NCBI GenBank assembly: GCA_964464755.1
Contig: CAYXGZ010000052.1
Location: 1-24,405, forward strand
Length of the DNA: 24,405 nt
Reading direction: 5' to 3'
Source: CAYXGZ01 sp964464755
Lineage (GTDB): Bacteria > Planctomycetota > MHYJ01 > JACPRB01
Shown: positions 16,097 through 24,405 of the stretch, in pieces
Position numbering within the stretch: position 1 is the first letter of the stretch
How the letters are laid out: each line of letters starts with the position of its first letter
Program-made: the position numbers and the translations under genes
Notes under the pieces: generated by a model
The model's database searches: none
Seen by the model: the letters and a program-made list of their open reading frames with translations, nothing else
What the model was told of the DNA's origin: nothing

Positions 16097-16125
16097 ATTA
16101 TAGGCCGCTCCGGGGGGGCTCTCAA
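16097..16125 (-). promoter_or_regulatory. Strong sigma70-type promoter of the five-gene leftward operon
   Basis: On the minus strand, TTGAGA (16120-16125, 5/6 match) is followed by a 17-bp spacer and a perfect TATAAT (16097-16102). The ATG at 16087 starts 9 nt after the -10, leaving at most a few nucleotides of leader. Confidence 0.72.
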
Positions 16126-16144
16126 GCATGGGGTCTCCGTTTTG

Positions 16145-16174
16145 TTGACCGGCTTCGGGCCGCGCCAGTAGGTT
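16145..16174 (+). promoter_or_regulatory. Predicted promoter for the transsulfuration genes
   Basis: TTGACC (16145-16150, 5/6 match), an 18-bp spacer and TAGGTT (16169-16174, 3/6 match). The predicted start of transcription is near 16181, about 28 nt before the ATG. It lies back to back with the leftward promoter and does not overlap it. The -10 is weak. Confidence 0.42.
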
Positions 16175-16208
16175 AGACGCTCCAACCCCAATCCGGTGTG
16201 ATCCTTCC

Positions 16209-17582
16209 ATGAGATACGAGAACGTCCTCGACGCCGTCGGCCGCACGCCGCTGATCCGCCTCAACCGCCTCACGCAGGGGATGAAGGCCCGGTTCTACAT
16301 GAAGGCGGAGTTCATGAACCCGGGCGGTTCCGTGAAGGACCGCATCGGCATCTCGATGGTCGACGAGGCGGAGCGGACGGGGAAGCTCAAGCCCGGCGGC
16401 ACGATCATCGAGGGGACGAGCGGCAACACGGGCATGGGCCTGGCGCTCGTCGCGGCGATCCGGGGCTACAAGCTCATCTTCACGATCACGGACAAGCAGT
16501 CGCGCGAGAAGATCAACCTCCTCAAGGCGCTCGGCGCCGAGGTCATCGTCTGCCCGACGGCCGTCGCGCCGGACGACCCGAGGAGCTACTACTCGGTCGC
16601 CAAGAAGCTGGCCCGCGAGATCCCGAACTCGTACTACCCGAACCAGTACGACAACCCGATGAACCCCGAGGCGCACTACCGGACGACGGGTCCGGAGATC
16701 TGGGAGGACTCGGGGGGGAAGGTGACGCACCTCGTCGCGGGCATGGGGACGGGCGGCACGATCTGCGGGATCAGCCGCTACCTCAAGGAGAAGAACCCGA
16801 AGGTCCGCGTCGTCGGCGCCGACCCGATCGGCTCGCTCTACCACGAGTTCTTCCACACCGGGAAGATCGGCGAGGCCAAGACCTACAAGGTCGAGGGCAT
16901 CGGCGAGGACATCTTCCCGAGCACGATGGACTTCTCGAAGGTGGACGACGTCCACCAGGTCACGGACAAGGAGTGCTTCCTCTGGACGCGCAAGCTGCTG
17001 CGCTACGAGGGGCTCTTCGCGGGCGGGTCCACGGGGGCGCCGCTCGCCGTCGCGATGAAGATCGGGGCCGACCTGCCGGCCGACGCGATGGTGGTCATCG
17101 TCGCGCCGGACTCGGGCGCGCGCTACCTCTCGAAGATCTTCAACGACGAGTGGATGCAGGAGAACCAGTACCTCGAGTCGCCGGTGAAGATGAGCGCCGG
17201 GGAGATCTGCGCCAGCAAGGGCCCCGCGCGCGAGCTGGTCGGCGTCGGCCCGGGCGACGGCGCGCTCTCCGCGCTGAAGAGGATGCAGGACGCCGACATC
17301 TCCCAGGTGCCCGTCCTCGAGAACGGGGCGCCCGTGGGGGCGGTGCACGAGGACGACCTCGTGAAGATGCTGCTCCAGGGCCGGGACCTGAAGGGCCTCA
17401 CGGTCCGCGAGGTGATGGGCCGGCCGTTCCCGACCGTGGGCCGCGACGCGACGCTCGACATGATCACGCAGATGATCCGCGCGGAGGTCCCCGCGGTCTT
17501 CGTCGACCTCGGCGGCGGCCGCCGGGACATCCTGACCAAGTACGACCTGATCCACGCCATCACGGCCCGCGCCACGCACTAG
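16209..17582 (+). CDS. Cystathionine beta-synthase (PLP enzyme with two CBS domains)
   Basis: A 457-aa protein. Residues about 1-325 form a fold-type II PLP domain: K43 in PGGSVKDR is the Schiff-base lysine, GTSGNTG and GTGGTICG bind the cofactor phosphate. DPIGSLYHEF with YKVEGIGEDIFPSTMD is the signature that separates cystathionine beta-synthases from cysteine synthases. Residues about 335-457 hold two CBS domains (ISQVPVLENGAPVGAVHEDDLV and the final DILTKYDLIHAI), which usually sense adenosyl ligands. The N-terminal heme domain of the human enzyme is absent, as in yeast and most bacteria. It condenses serine and homocysteine to cystathionine. The stop overlaps the Shine-Dalgarno of the gene for the next enzyme in the pathway. 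Confidence 0.93.
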   Translation: MRYENVLDAVGRTPLIRLNRLTQGMKARFYMKAEFMNPGGSVKDRIGISMVDEAERTGKLKPGGTIIEGTSGNTGMGLALVAAIRGYKLIFTITDKQSREKINLLKALGAEVIVCPTAVAPDDPRSYYSVAKKLAREIPNSYYPNQYDNPMNPEAHYRTTGPEIWEDSGGKVTHLVAGMGTGGTICGISRYLKEKNPKVRVVGADPIGSLYHEFFHTGKIGEAKTYKVEGIGEDIFPSTMDFSKVDDVHQVTDKECFLWTRKLLRYEGLFAGGSTGAPLAVAMKIGADLPADAMVVIVAPDSGARYLSKIFNDEWMQENQYLESPVKMSAGEICASKGPARELVGVGPGDGALSALKRMQDADISQVPVLENGAPVGAVHEDDLVKMLLQGRDLKGLTVREVMGRPFPTVGRDATLDMITQMIRAEVPAVFVDLGGGRRDILTKYDLIHAITARATH

Positions 17583-17586
17583 GAGG
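17581..17586 (+). promoter_or_regulatory. Strong Shine-Dalgarno for the cystathionine lyase gene
   Basis: A perfect AGGAGG lies 4 nt before the ATG at 17591. Its first two bases are also part of the preceding stop TAG. It shows that the host uses normal Shine-Dalgarno initiation for inner genes. Confidence 0.8.
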
Positions 17587-17590
17587 TCCG

Positions 17591-18742
17591 ATGCGGTTCT
17601 CGACTCGCGCCATCCACGCCGGGCAGAAGCCCGATCCCGCGACCGGCGCGATCATGACGCCCGTCTACCTGACCTCCACCTACGTCCAGGACTCGCCCGG
17701 CGTCCACAAGGGCTACGACTACTCCCGCTCGAACCACCCGACCCGCGCGGCCCTCGAGCACAACCTCGCCTCGCTCGAGAGCGGCCAGTACGGCCTCTGC
17801 TTCGCCTCCGGCCTCGCCGCGGAGACGACCTGCCTGGCCTCGCTCCAGGCCGGCGACCACGTCGTCTGCGGCCGCGACGTCTACGGCGGCACCTACCGCC
17901 TCATGACCAAGGTCTTCGAGAAGTTCCGCCTCGAGTTCACCTTCGTGAACATCCACGACCTGGCCGAGCTGGAGCCCGCGATCCGGCCGAACACGAAGTT
18001 CGTGTGGCTCGAGTCCCCCTCGAACCCGCTCCTGACCGTGACGGACCTCGCGGGGGCCGTGAAGATCGCCCACGCGCGGGGCGCGAAGGTCGTCGTCGAC
18101 AACACGTTCGCGACGCCGTACCTGCAGCAGCCGCTGACCTCGGGCGCCGACATCGTCGTCCACTCGACCACCAAGTACCTCGGCGGCCACTCGGACGTGG
18201 TGGGAGGCGCGCTCGTCACCAACGACAAGGACACCTACGACCGCCTGAAGTTCCTCCAGAACGCCATGGGCGGCGTCCCCGGGCCGCTCGACTGCTTCCT
18301 CGTGCTCCGCGGCACGAAGACCCTGGCCGTCCGCATGAAGCAGCACTGCGAGAACGCGCGGCGGATCGCGAAGTTCCTCTCCGAGCACAAGTCCGTGAAG
18401 CGCGTCTTCTACCCCGGCCTGCCGTCGCACCCCCAGCACGAGGTGGCCAAGCGCCAGATGCGGGATTTCGGCGGCATGATCTCCCTCGAGCTCCAGGGCG
18501 GGACCGAGCGCAACATCGCCTTCTCGACGAAGACCCAGATCTTCTCCCTCGCGGAGAGCCTCGGCGGCGTGGAGTCGCTGATCGGCCACCCGGTGACGAT
18601 GACCCACGCGTCGATCCCGAAGGAGGAGCGCGACCGGGGCGGGCTGCCGGACGCCCTCGTGCGGCTCTCGGTCGGCATCGAGGACGTCGAGGACCTCATC
18701 GACGACCTGGGGCAGGCGATCGACGCCTCCGCGAAGCGCTAG
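17591..18742 (+). CDS. Cystathionine gamma-lyase / gamma-synthase family PLP enzyme
   Basis: A 383-aa protein, the normal length for the Cys/Met metabolism PLP family. FSTRAIHAGQKPD and PVYLTSTYVQ are the typical N-terminus. YSRSNHPTRAALE and ASGLAA contact the cofactor; VVDNTFATPYLQQP carries the PLP-binding Asp; the Schiff-base lysine is K195 in VHSTTKYLGGHSD. SLGGVESLIGHP is near the C-terminus. Next to cystathionine beta-synthase, the most sensible role is the gamma-lyase step, splitting cystathionine to cysteine, 2-oxobutyrate and ammonia (reverse transsulfuration). Cystathionine gamma-synthase (MetB) or a bifunctional enzyme cannot be excluded from sequence alone. It is co-transcribed with the upstream gene; no terminator is evident after it. 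Confidence 0.9.
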   Translation: MRFSTRAIHAGQKPDPATGAIMTPVYLTSTYVQDSPGVHKGYDYSRSNHPTRAALEHNLASLESGQYGLCFASGLAAETTCLASLQAGDHVVCGRDVYGGTYRLMTKVFEKFRLEFTFVNIHDLAELEPAIRPNTKFVWLESPSNPLLTVTDLAGAVKIAHARGAKVVVDNTFATPYLQQPLTSGADIVVHSTTKYLGGHSDVVGGALVTNDKDTYDRLKFLQNAMGGVPGPLDCFLVLRGTKTLAVRMKQHCENARRIAKFLSEHKSVKRVFYPGLPSHPQHEVAKRQMRDFGGMISLELQGGTERNIAFSTKTQIFSLAESLGGVESLIGHPVTMTHASIPKEERDRGGLPDALVRLSVGIEDVEDLIDDLGQAIDASAKR

Positions 18743-18757
18743 GCCGCTCGCGAATTG

Positions 18758-18786
18758 CTGGCAAAGTCCGCGCGGACTGCTAGAAT
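18758..18786 (+). promoter_or_regulatory. Predicted extended -10 promoter for the RluB-type gene, with palindromic spacer
   Basis: TGC followed by TAGAAT (18781-18786, 5/6 match) makes an extended -10. CTGGCA at 18758-18763 is a weak -35 with a 17-bp spacer. Most of the spacer is a perfect 14-bp palindrome. The predicted leader is about 52 nt. Confidence 0.5.
18765..18778. repeat. 14-bp perfect palindrome in the promoter spacer
   Basis: AGTCCGCGCGGACT is self-complementary and sits between the predicted -35 and -10. There is no loop, so it is not a hairpin terminator; a dimeric regulator could bind it. The function is not shown. Confidence 0.4.
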
Positions 18787-18844
18787 CCCCTTCCGCGTCC
18801 GGATCCCGAGCACCCGATCAACCGACCGGAGACGGACCGCCCGT

Positions 18845-19657
18845 ATGCCGCTCGAACGACTGCACAAGGTCCTCGCCCACGCCGGGTTCGGGTCCCGCCG
18901 TTCCTGCGAACGCCTCATCGCCGAGGGCAAGGTCCGGGTCGACGGCAAGGTCATCACCGAGATGGGCGTCAAGGTGGACCCCGCCAAGCAGCGGGTCCAG
19001 TGCGGCGGCCAGGTGCTCCGCGCCCCGGCCCGCATCGTCCTCGCGCTGAACAAGCCGAAGCACGTCGTCTCGACCGTCCGCGACGAGCGGGGGCGGAAGA
19101 CCGTCATCGACTGCCTCCGGGGCCGCTTCAAGGAGCGCCTCTACCCGGCCGGCCGTCTCGACGCGGACTCCTCGGGCCTCATCATCCTGACGAACGACGG
19201 GGACCTGGCCAACCGGCTCACGCACCCGCGCTACCAGGTCCGCAAGACCTACCACGTCCAGCTCAAGGGCGAGCTGCCGCCGGACATCGTCAAGCGCATG
19301 GCCCAGGGCGTCTGGCTCTCCGAGGGGAAGACCGGCCCCATGGACGTGAAGATCAAGAAGACGGAGCGCGAGCTCACCGTCGTGGAGGTCCAGCTCCGCG
19401 AGGGCATGAACCGCGAGATCCGCCGCGTCTTCGCGAAGTTCGGCCTGAAGGTGAAGCGGCTCCGCCGCATCAAGATCGGCAAGCTCGCCCTGGGCACGCT
19501 GCCCGAGGGCGGGTTCCGCGTGCTCGACGACCGCGACCTCTCGCTGATGCTCGGCGCCGCCGCGACGCCGGAGCGCCGCCCCCAGGGCGGGGCCCGGGGC
19601 CGGGAGGCCGGCGAGGACCGCGAGCCCGCGGCGGACCGGGGGTCGGAGGAGGAATAG
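18845..19657 (+). CDS. RluB/RsuA-family rRNA pseudouridine synthase
   Basis: A 270-aa protein. Residues about 3-60 are an S4 RNA-binding domain (RLHKVLAHAGFGSRRSCERLI, EGKVRVDGKVI). The catalytic domain follows, with the catalytic Asp D106 in PAGRLDADSSGLIILTNDGD. VRKTYHVQLKG and REGMNREIRRVFAKFGLKVKRL are the remaining family motifs. The last 35 residues are a disordered Arg/Gly/Glu tail. It makes pseudouridine in rRNA, most likely 23S as for RluB; RsuA (16S) or RluE/F specificity is also possible. The start is the ATG at 18845, directly before the S4 domain. The TAG stop is followed immediately by the ATG of the M16 gene. Confidence 0.92.
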   Translation: MPLERLHKVLAHAGFGSRRSCERLIAEGKVRVDGKVITEMGVKVDPAKQRVQCGGQVLRAPARIVLALNKPKHVVSTVRDERGRKTVIDCLRGRFKERLYPAGRLDADSSGLIILTNDGDLANRLTHPRYQVRKTYHVQLKGELPPDIVKRMAQGVWLSEGKTGPMDVKIKKTERELTVVEVQLREGMNREIRRVFAKFGLKVKRLRRIKIGKLALGTLPEGGFRVLDDRDLSLMLGAAATPERRPQGGARGREAGEDREPAADRGSEEE

Positions 19658-22402
19658 ATGCGTGCCCTGCGCTGGCTGATCGTCGCGACGGTGGCCGCGG
19701 CCGCCGGGTGCGGCGGGAGTCCCGACGCCGACCCCGAACCCCGACCCACGCCAACCCCCAAGCCGGAGAACGCCGCCGTGAACGACGCCGCGTCGGCCGC
19801 CCTGGCCGCGAAGCTCGACCTGCTCGCCGGCCTGGAGCGACGCACCCTCGAGAACGGGCTCACCGTGCTCGTCAAGGAGGACCGCCGCCTCCCGATCGCG
19901 ACGACGGTCCTGAGCTACCGCGTCGGCTCCGTCCACGAGGTCGCCCCGGCCACGGGCCTCGCGCACTTCCTCGAGCACATGATGTTCAAGGGGACCTCGG
20001 TCCTGAAGAAGGGCGACATCGACGCCGCCACGTTCGAGTCCGGCGGCTTCAACAACGCCTACACGACCAACGACTTCACCTCCTACTGGTTCACGGTCCA
20101 CTCGAGCCAGCTCGACCGATTCCTCGCCATCGAGGCGGACCGGATGCGGAACTGCGTGCTCGACCGCACGGAGTGGGAGTCCGAGCTCCGGGTCGTGATG
20201 GAGGAGCTGAACCGCGGCCTGGACCGCCCCTGGGGCCGCCTGCTTCACGAGCTGGAGCCCGCCGTCTTCAAGGAGAGCTCGTACCACCATCCCGTCATCG
20301 GGTTCCGCAAGGACCTCGAGGGGATGAAGCACGAGGACATGGTCGCCTTCTACCGCGACTACTACGGCCCGAACAACGCGACGCTGGTCGTGGTCGGCGA
20401 CGTGGAGAAGGAGAAGGTCTTCGCGAGGGTGAAGGAGCTCTTCGGGCCGATCGCCCGCGTCAAGGAGGCGGTCCCCGCGAAGCTGCCGGAGCCGCCCCAG
20501 GACGGCGAGCGCCGGCTCTCCTTCGACGCGGACAAGTCCCTCGGCCGCCTCGCGCTGGCCTGGCGCTCCGACCGCGTGGGCAGCGACGCCGACATCCGCC
20601 TCGACGTGCTCTCCCAGGTGCTGTCGAACGGGCAGGACTCGCGCCTCCACAAGCGGCTCGTGATCAAGGACCGCAGCTGCTCCTCCGCGATGGCGATGAA
20701 CGACAGCCGCCGTCACGACGGCGTCTTCACGGTCCTCGCCGAGCTCCAGGAGAAGTCCGACCCCGCCGCGGTCGAGGCCGCGATCCTCGAGGAGCTCGCG
20801 AAGCTGCAGGCCGGGGAGCTCGCGCCCCGCGAGCTGCGCAAGGCGAAGAACCAGATCGCCTCGGCGTTCGTGTTCGCCAAGGAGCAGCAGTACAACCTCG
20901 CGGACGACATCGGGAAGTTCGAGGCCTTCGGGCAGCCCGACTACCTGAAGACCTACCTCGCCCGCGTCGAGGCCGTGACGGCGGCCCAGCTCAAGGAGCT
21001 CGCCGCCTCGCTGTTCACGGTCCGGAACCGGACCTCGGTGGTCGCCCGCGCGCGCTCGGACCGGAAGGCCTTCCGCACGGAGCCGGTCGACGGCGGCGAC
21101 GACCTCGAGTTCGGCGAGTACCACGAGTTCCGGCTCCCCAACGGGCTGACGCTGCTCGTGAAGCCGGTCCGCAACCTCCCGGTCGTGAGCGTGCAGGCCT
21201 GGCTCGACTCCGGGGTCCTCGTCGAGGATCCCGCGAAGGCGGGCGTGGCGGCGCTCACGGGCCGCCTGCTCGACCAGGGCGTGGCCCCGCCCGGCGGCAC
21301 CCCGCGCACGGCCGAGGAGATCGCGGAGCTCGTCGAGTTCACCGGGTCCCAGCTCTCCACGTCGGCCACCGGCGTGAGCTTCAAGGCCCTCTCGACGCAC
21401 CAGCAGCTCGCGTTCGACATGGTCCGGGACTGCCTCCTGTACCCGACTTTCCCGGCGGACAAGCTGAGCGATCACAAGCAGCTCCAGCTCTCGGACATCA
21501 AGGCCCGCGCCGACGCGCCGGAGCTGGTCGCCCAGGAGCTCTTCGCGGGCGCGATCTACGGGACGCACCCGCTGGGCCGGCCGGCCGACGGCACGGAGGC
21601 CAGCGTCGCGGCCCTGACCCGGGCGGACGTGCTGGCCCACCACCGCGCCTGGTTCCGGCCGGACAACGCGATCCTCGCGGTCGCGGGCGACGTCGATCCC
21701 CAGAAGGTGCTGCTCGACGTCCGCAAGCGCTTCGCCGAGTGGTCCGCGCCGCCCGTCCAGAAGCCGGTGCTCGCGAAGCCGGCGGTCGGGAAGGGCGGGC
21801 GCCTGGTCCAGCGCGTCGACACGAACCAGCTCAACTTCGCCCTCGGCCACCTGTCGGTGGACCGCCACGACCCGGACTACTTCGCGCTCCGCGTCCTCGA
21901 GCACGTGTTCTGCCGGAGCACGGGCTTCGCGGACCGGCTCTCGAAGGTGATCCGCGACGAGCACGGCTGGGCCTACGAGGTCTGGGGCGTGCTGACCCAG
22001 CAGGCCGACCAGGAGGCCGGGCCCTTCCTGATCTACATCGGGACGGCGGCGGAGAACGGCTGGAAGCCCCACGAGGAGACCCTGAAGATCCTCGCCGACC
22101 TGCGCGAGAACGGCCCGACCGAGGCCGAGATCGCCCGGGCGAAGAACTTCCTCCTCCGCAGCCAGCCCTTCGCGCGGCAGACGTCGGACCAGCTCGCCTC
22201 GACGATGATCACGCTGCGCCGGCTCAACCTCGGCATCGACTACGGCGCCCGGTACGCCCGGCGCATCAAGGCCGTGACGCGGGAGGACCTGCTCCGGGTG
22301 GCCCGCGAGCATCTGCGCCCGGAGGCGCTGACGACGGTGGTCGTCGGCCCGGTGGACAAGGAGGGACAGGTCATCCCTCCGGACGACGGGGAGAGGAAAT
22401 AG
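19658..22402 (+). CDS. M16-family zinc metalloprotease lipoprotein, two fused domains
   Basis: A 914-aa protein. It has a lipoprotein signal (VATVAAAAGC, Cys18) and a Pro/Thr linker. Residues about 55-480 are an active M16 unit: the inverted zinc motif HFLEH at H103-H107, with a downstream Glu at about E183 (VVMEELNRG) as third ligand. Residues about 490-900 are a second M16 unit, with AALTGRLLDQG where the zinc motif would be, so it is structural only. The active/inactive pairing within one chain resembles single-chain M16 proteases; many bacteria use two genes. It should degrade peptides at the envelope. A strong GGAGGAGGAA Shine-Dalgarno lies just upstream of the ATG, which abuts the RluB-type stop. 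carA follows after 4 bp. Confidence 0.93.
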   Translation: MRALRWLIVATVAAAAGCGGSPDADPEPRPTPTPKPENAAVNDAASAALAAKLDLLAGLERRTLENGLTVLVKEDRRLPIATTVLSYRVGSVHEVAPATGLAHFLEHMMFKGTSVLKKGDIDAATFESGGFNNAYTTNDFTSYWFTVHSSQLDRFLAIEADRMRNCVLDRTEWESELRVVMEELNRGLDRPWGRLLHELEPAVFKESSYHHPVIGFRKDLEGMKHEDMVAFYRDYYGPNNATLVVVGDVEKEKVFARVKELFGPIARVKEAVPAKLPEPPQDGERRLSFDADKSLGRLALAWRSDRVGSDADIRLDVLSQVLSNGQDSRLHKRLVIKDRSCSSAMAMNDSRRHDGVFTVLAELQEKSDPAAVEAAILEELAKLQAGELAPRELRKAKNQIASAFVFAKEQQYNLADDIGKFEAFGQPDYLKTYLARVEAVTAAQLKELAASLFTVRNRTSVVARARSDRKAFRTEPVDGGDDLEFGEYHEFRLPNGLTLLVKPVRNLPVVSVQAWLDSGVLVEDPAKAGVAALTGRLLDQGVAPPGGTPRTAEEIAELVEFTGSQLSTSATGVSFKALSTHQQLAFDMVRDCLLYPTFPADKLSDHKQLQLSDIKARADAPELVAQELFAGAIYGTHPLGRPADGTEASVAALTRADVLAHHRAWFRPDNAILAVAGDVDPQKVLLDVRKRFAEWSAPPVQKPVLAKPAVGKGGRLVQRVDTNQLNFALGHLSVDRHDPDYFALRVLEHVFCRSTGFADRLSKVIRDEHGWAYEVWGVLTQQADQEAGPFLIYIGTAAENGWKPHEETLKILADLRENGPTEAEIARAKNFLLRSQPFARQTSDQLASTMITLRRLNLGIDYGARYARRIKAVTREDLLRVAREHLRPEALTTVVVGPVDKEGQVIPPDDGERK

Positions 22403-22406
22403 CGCG

Positions 22407-23460
22407 ATGAATCCCGCCAAGCTGGTCCTGGAGGACGGGACGGTGTTCGAGGGGCGCTCCTACGGCGCCCCCGGCGAGCGTCGCGGCGAGGTCGTCTTCA
22501 ACACGGCGCTGTCCGGCTACCAGGAGATCCTCACGGACCCCTCCTACGCCGGCCAGATCGTGACGATGACCTACCCGCACATCGGGAACTACGGCGTCAA
22601 CGAGGAGGACGTCGAGAGCGCGCGGCCCTGGGTCGAGGGCTTCGTCGCCCGCGAGTTCTCGCCGATCCGCAGCAACTTCCGCTCGACGCTGGGCCTCGAC
22701 GAGTACCTCCGCAAGCACGATATCCTCGCGATCGACGGCATCGACACCCGGGCCCTCACGCGCCGCCTGCGGATCAACGGCTCCATGAACGGCGTGCTCT
22801 CGACCGAGGACCTCGACGACGCCAGCCTCGTGGCCAAGGCGAAGTCCGCACCCCCGATGGCCGGGCGGGACCTCGTCAAGGAGGTCACGACCAAGGAGCC
22901 GAAGCCCTGGAGGCAGTTCGTGCTGGCCGACGCCGACGGCGCGCCGAAGACCAAGTACAAGGTCGCGGTCGTGGACTGCGGCGTGAAGTGGAACATCGTG
23001 CGGCTGCTCGTCCGCTCGGGCTGCGACGTGACGGTCTGGCCCGCGACGGCGGGGGCCGACGCGATCCTCAAGGGCAAGCCGGACGGGATCTTCCTGTCCA
23101 ACGNNNNNNNNNNNNNNCCTTCGGGATCTGCCTCGGCCACCAGATCATGGGCATCGCGCTCGGCGCGAAGACCTACAAGCTGAAGTTCGGCCACCACGGG
23201 GCCAACCACCCCGTGAAGAACCTCGAGAGCGCGCGGATCGAGATCACGAGCCAGAACCACGGCTTCGCGGTGGACGAGAAGTCCTGCGCGGGCCTCGGGA
23301 TCGACATCACGCACGTCAACCTGAACGACGGGACCGTCGAGGGGCTGAGGCACCGGTCGATCCCGGCCTTCTCGGTGCAGTACCACCCGGAGGCCGCGCC
23401 CGGCCCGCACGACTCGCGCTACCTCTTCGAGAAGTTCACCGCGCTCATGGACGGCAAACG

Positions 23461-23464
<4 letters not shown>
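22407..23464 (+). CDS. carA: Carbamoyl-phosphate synthase small (glutaminase) subunit, interrupted by an assembly gap
   Basis: The N-terminal domain is intact (AKLVLEDGTVFEG, VVFNTALSGYQEILTDPSYAGQIV, GIDTRALTRRLRINGSMNGVL). The glutaminase domain resumes after the N run with FGICLGHQ, which holds the nucleophilic Cys. It continues with LKFGHHGANHPVK, ITSQNHGFAV and QYHPEAAPGPHDS, which supply the catalytic His and Glu. The two halves are in different frames across the 14 Ns, and about 25-30 residues including the usual GPGDP stretch are missing. The gap is therefore a placeholder of wrong length, not a real mutation. The enzyme frees ammonia from glutamine for the large subunit in arginine and pyrimidine synthesis; carB is not in the window. 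A GAGAGGA Shine-Dalgarno precedes the ATG. The stop overlaps purA by 4 bp. Confidence 0.93.
23104..23117. other. Assembly gap (14 N)
   Basis: A run of unknown bases inside carA. For carA to read through, the true missing length must be a multiple of 3. From the family it should be roughly 80-90 nt. Confidence 0.97.

Positions 23465-24405
<941 letters not shown>

Noticed and set aside
16088..16273. Longer N-terminus for the NPCBM protein
   Set aside because: The upstream frame is open, but it would run through the promoter and into the divergent cystathionine beta-synthase gene. The signal peptide begins at 16087.
16209..17582. Cysteine synthase (CysK)
   Set aside because: The length, the two CBS domains and the DPIGS...YKVEGIGEDIFPSTMD motif fit cystathionine beta-synthase better.
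18818..22420. Minus-strand open frame of 1200 codons, and a plus-strand one of 1136 codons at 19000-22410
   Set aside because: Both overlap the pseudouridine synthase and M16 protease genes in other frames and are low-complexity. They are shadows.

Overview
The window is a dense, very GC-rich bacterial chromosome segment in which third codon positions are almost always G or C. It holds 17 protein genes and almost no non-coding space. I see no phage, transposon, CRISPR array, rRNA or tRNA. The best guess for the host is Planctomycetota or a close relative. The grounds are an NPCBM-domain secreted protein, a large double-VWA membrane protein with Pro-Thr linkers, a membrane protein ending in a 'DPLTGQPFRY'-type motif, and a HEAT-repeat/cyclophilin lipoprotein. 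This assignment is an inference from gene content only. The sequence looks like a draft assembly, because a 14-base N run interrupts carA.

Layout. (1) At 1-507 (minus) is the start of a UDP-glucuronate decarboxylase-like sugar-nucleotide gene. (2) At 624-2664 (plus) an ECF-type sigma factor, a small single-pass membrane protein in the anti-sigma position and a membrane-anchored protein are joined by 4-bp and 1-bp overlaps. (3) At 2698-4719 (plus) is a lipoprotein made of HEAT repeats and a C-terminal cyclophilin domain, behind a near-consensus promoter. (4) At 4749-8682 (plus) are three genes for a molybdenum hydroxylase. The FAD subunit carries the four extra cysteines of 4-hydroxybenzoyl-CoA reductase. 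The large subunit appears to have Gln where the family's catalytic Glu is expected. (5) At 8679-16087 (minus) five tightly packed genes read leftward from a strong promoter at about 16097-16125: an NPCBM protein, a double-VWA protein, glucose-6-phosphate isomerase, a YihY/BrkB membrane protein and a beta-carbonic anhydrase. (6) At 16209-18742 (plus) are cystathionine beta-synthase and a cystathionine gamma-lyase/synthase, a reverse transsulfuration pair. (7) At 18845-24405 (plus) are an RluB-type pseudouridine synthase, a two-domain M16 protease lipoprotein, carA and the start of purA.

The most interesting feature at the regulatory level is that three operon-leading genes (1-507, 2698-4719 and 14849-16087) start 7-9 nt after a good -10 hexamer. 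Their transcripts would then begin at or within a few bases of the start codon (leaderless). Inner genes instead use stop/start overlaps or clear Shine-Dalgarno sequences. The most interesting enzyme is the 4-hydroxybenzoyl-CoA-reductase-like complex. No wholly new defence or mobile system is visible here.
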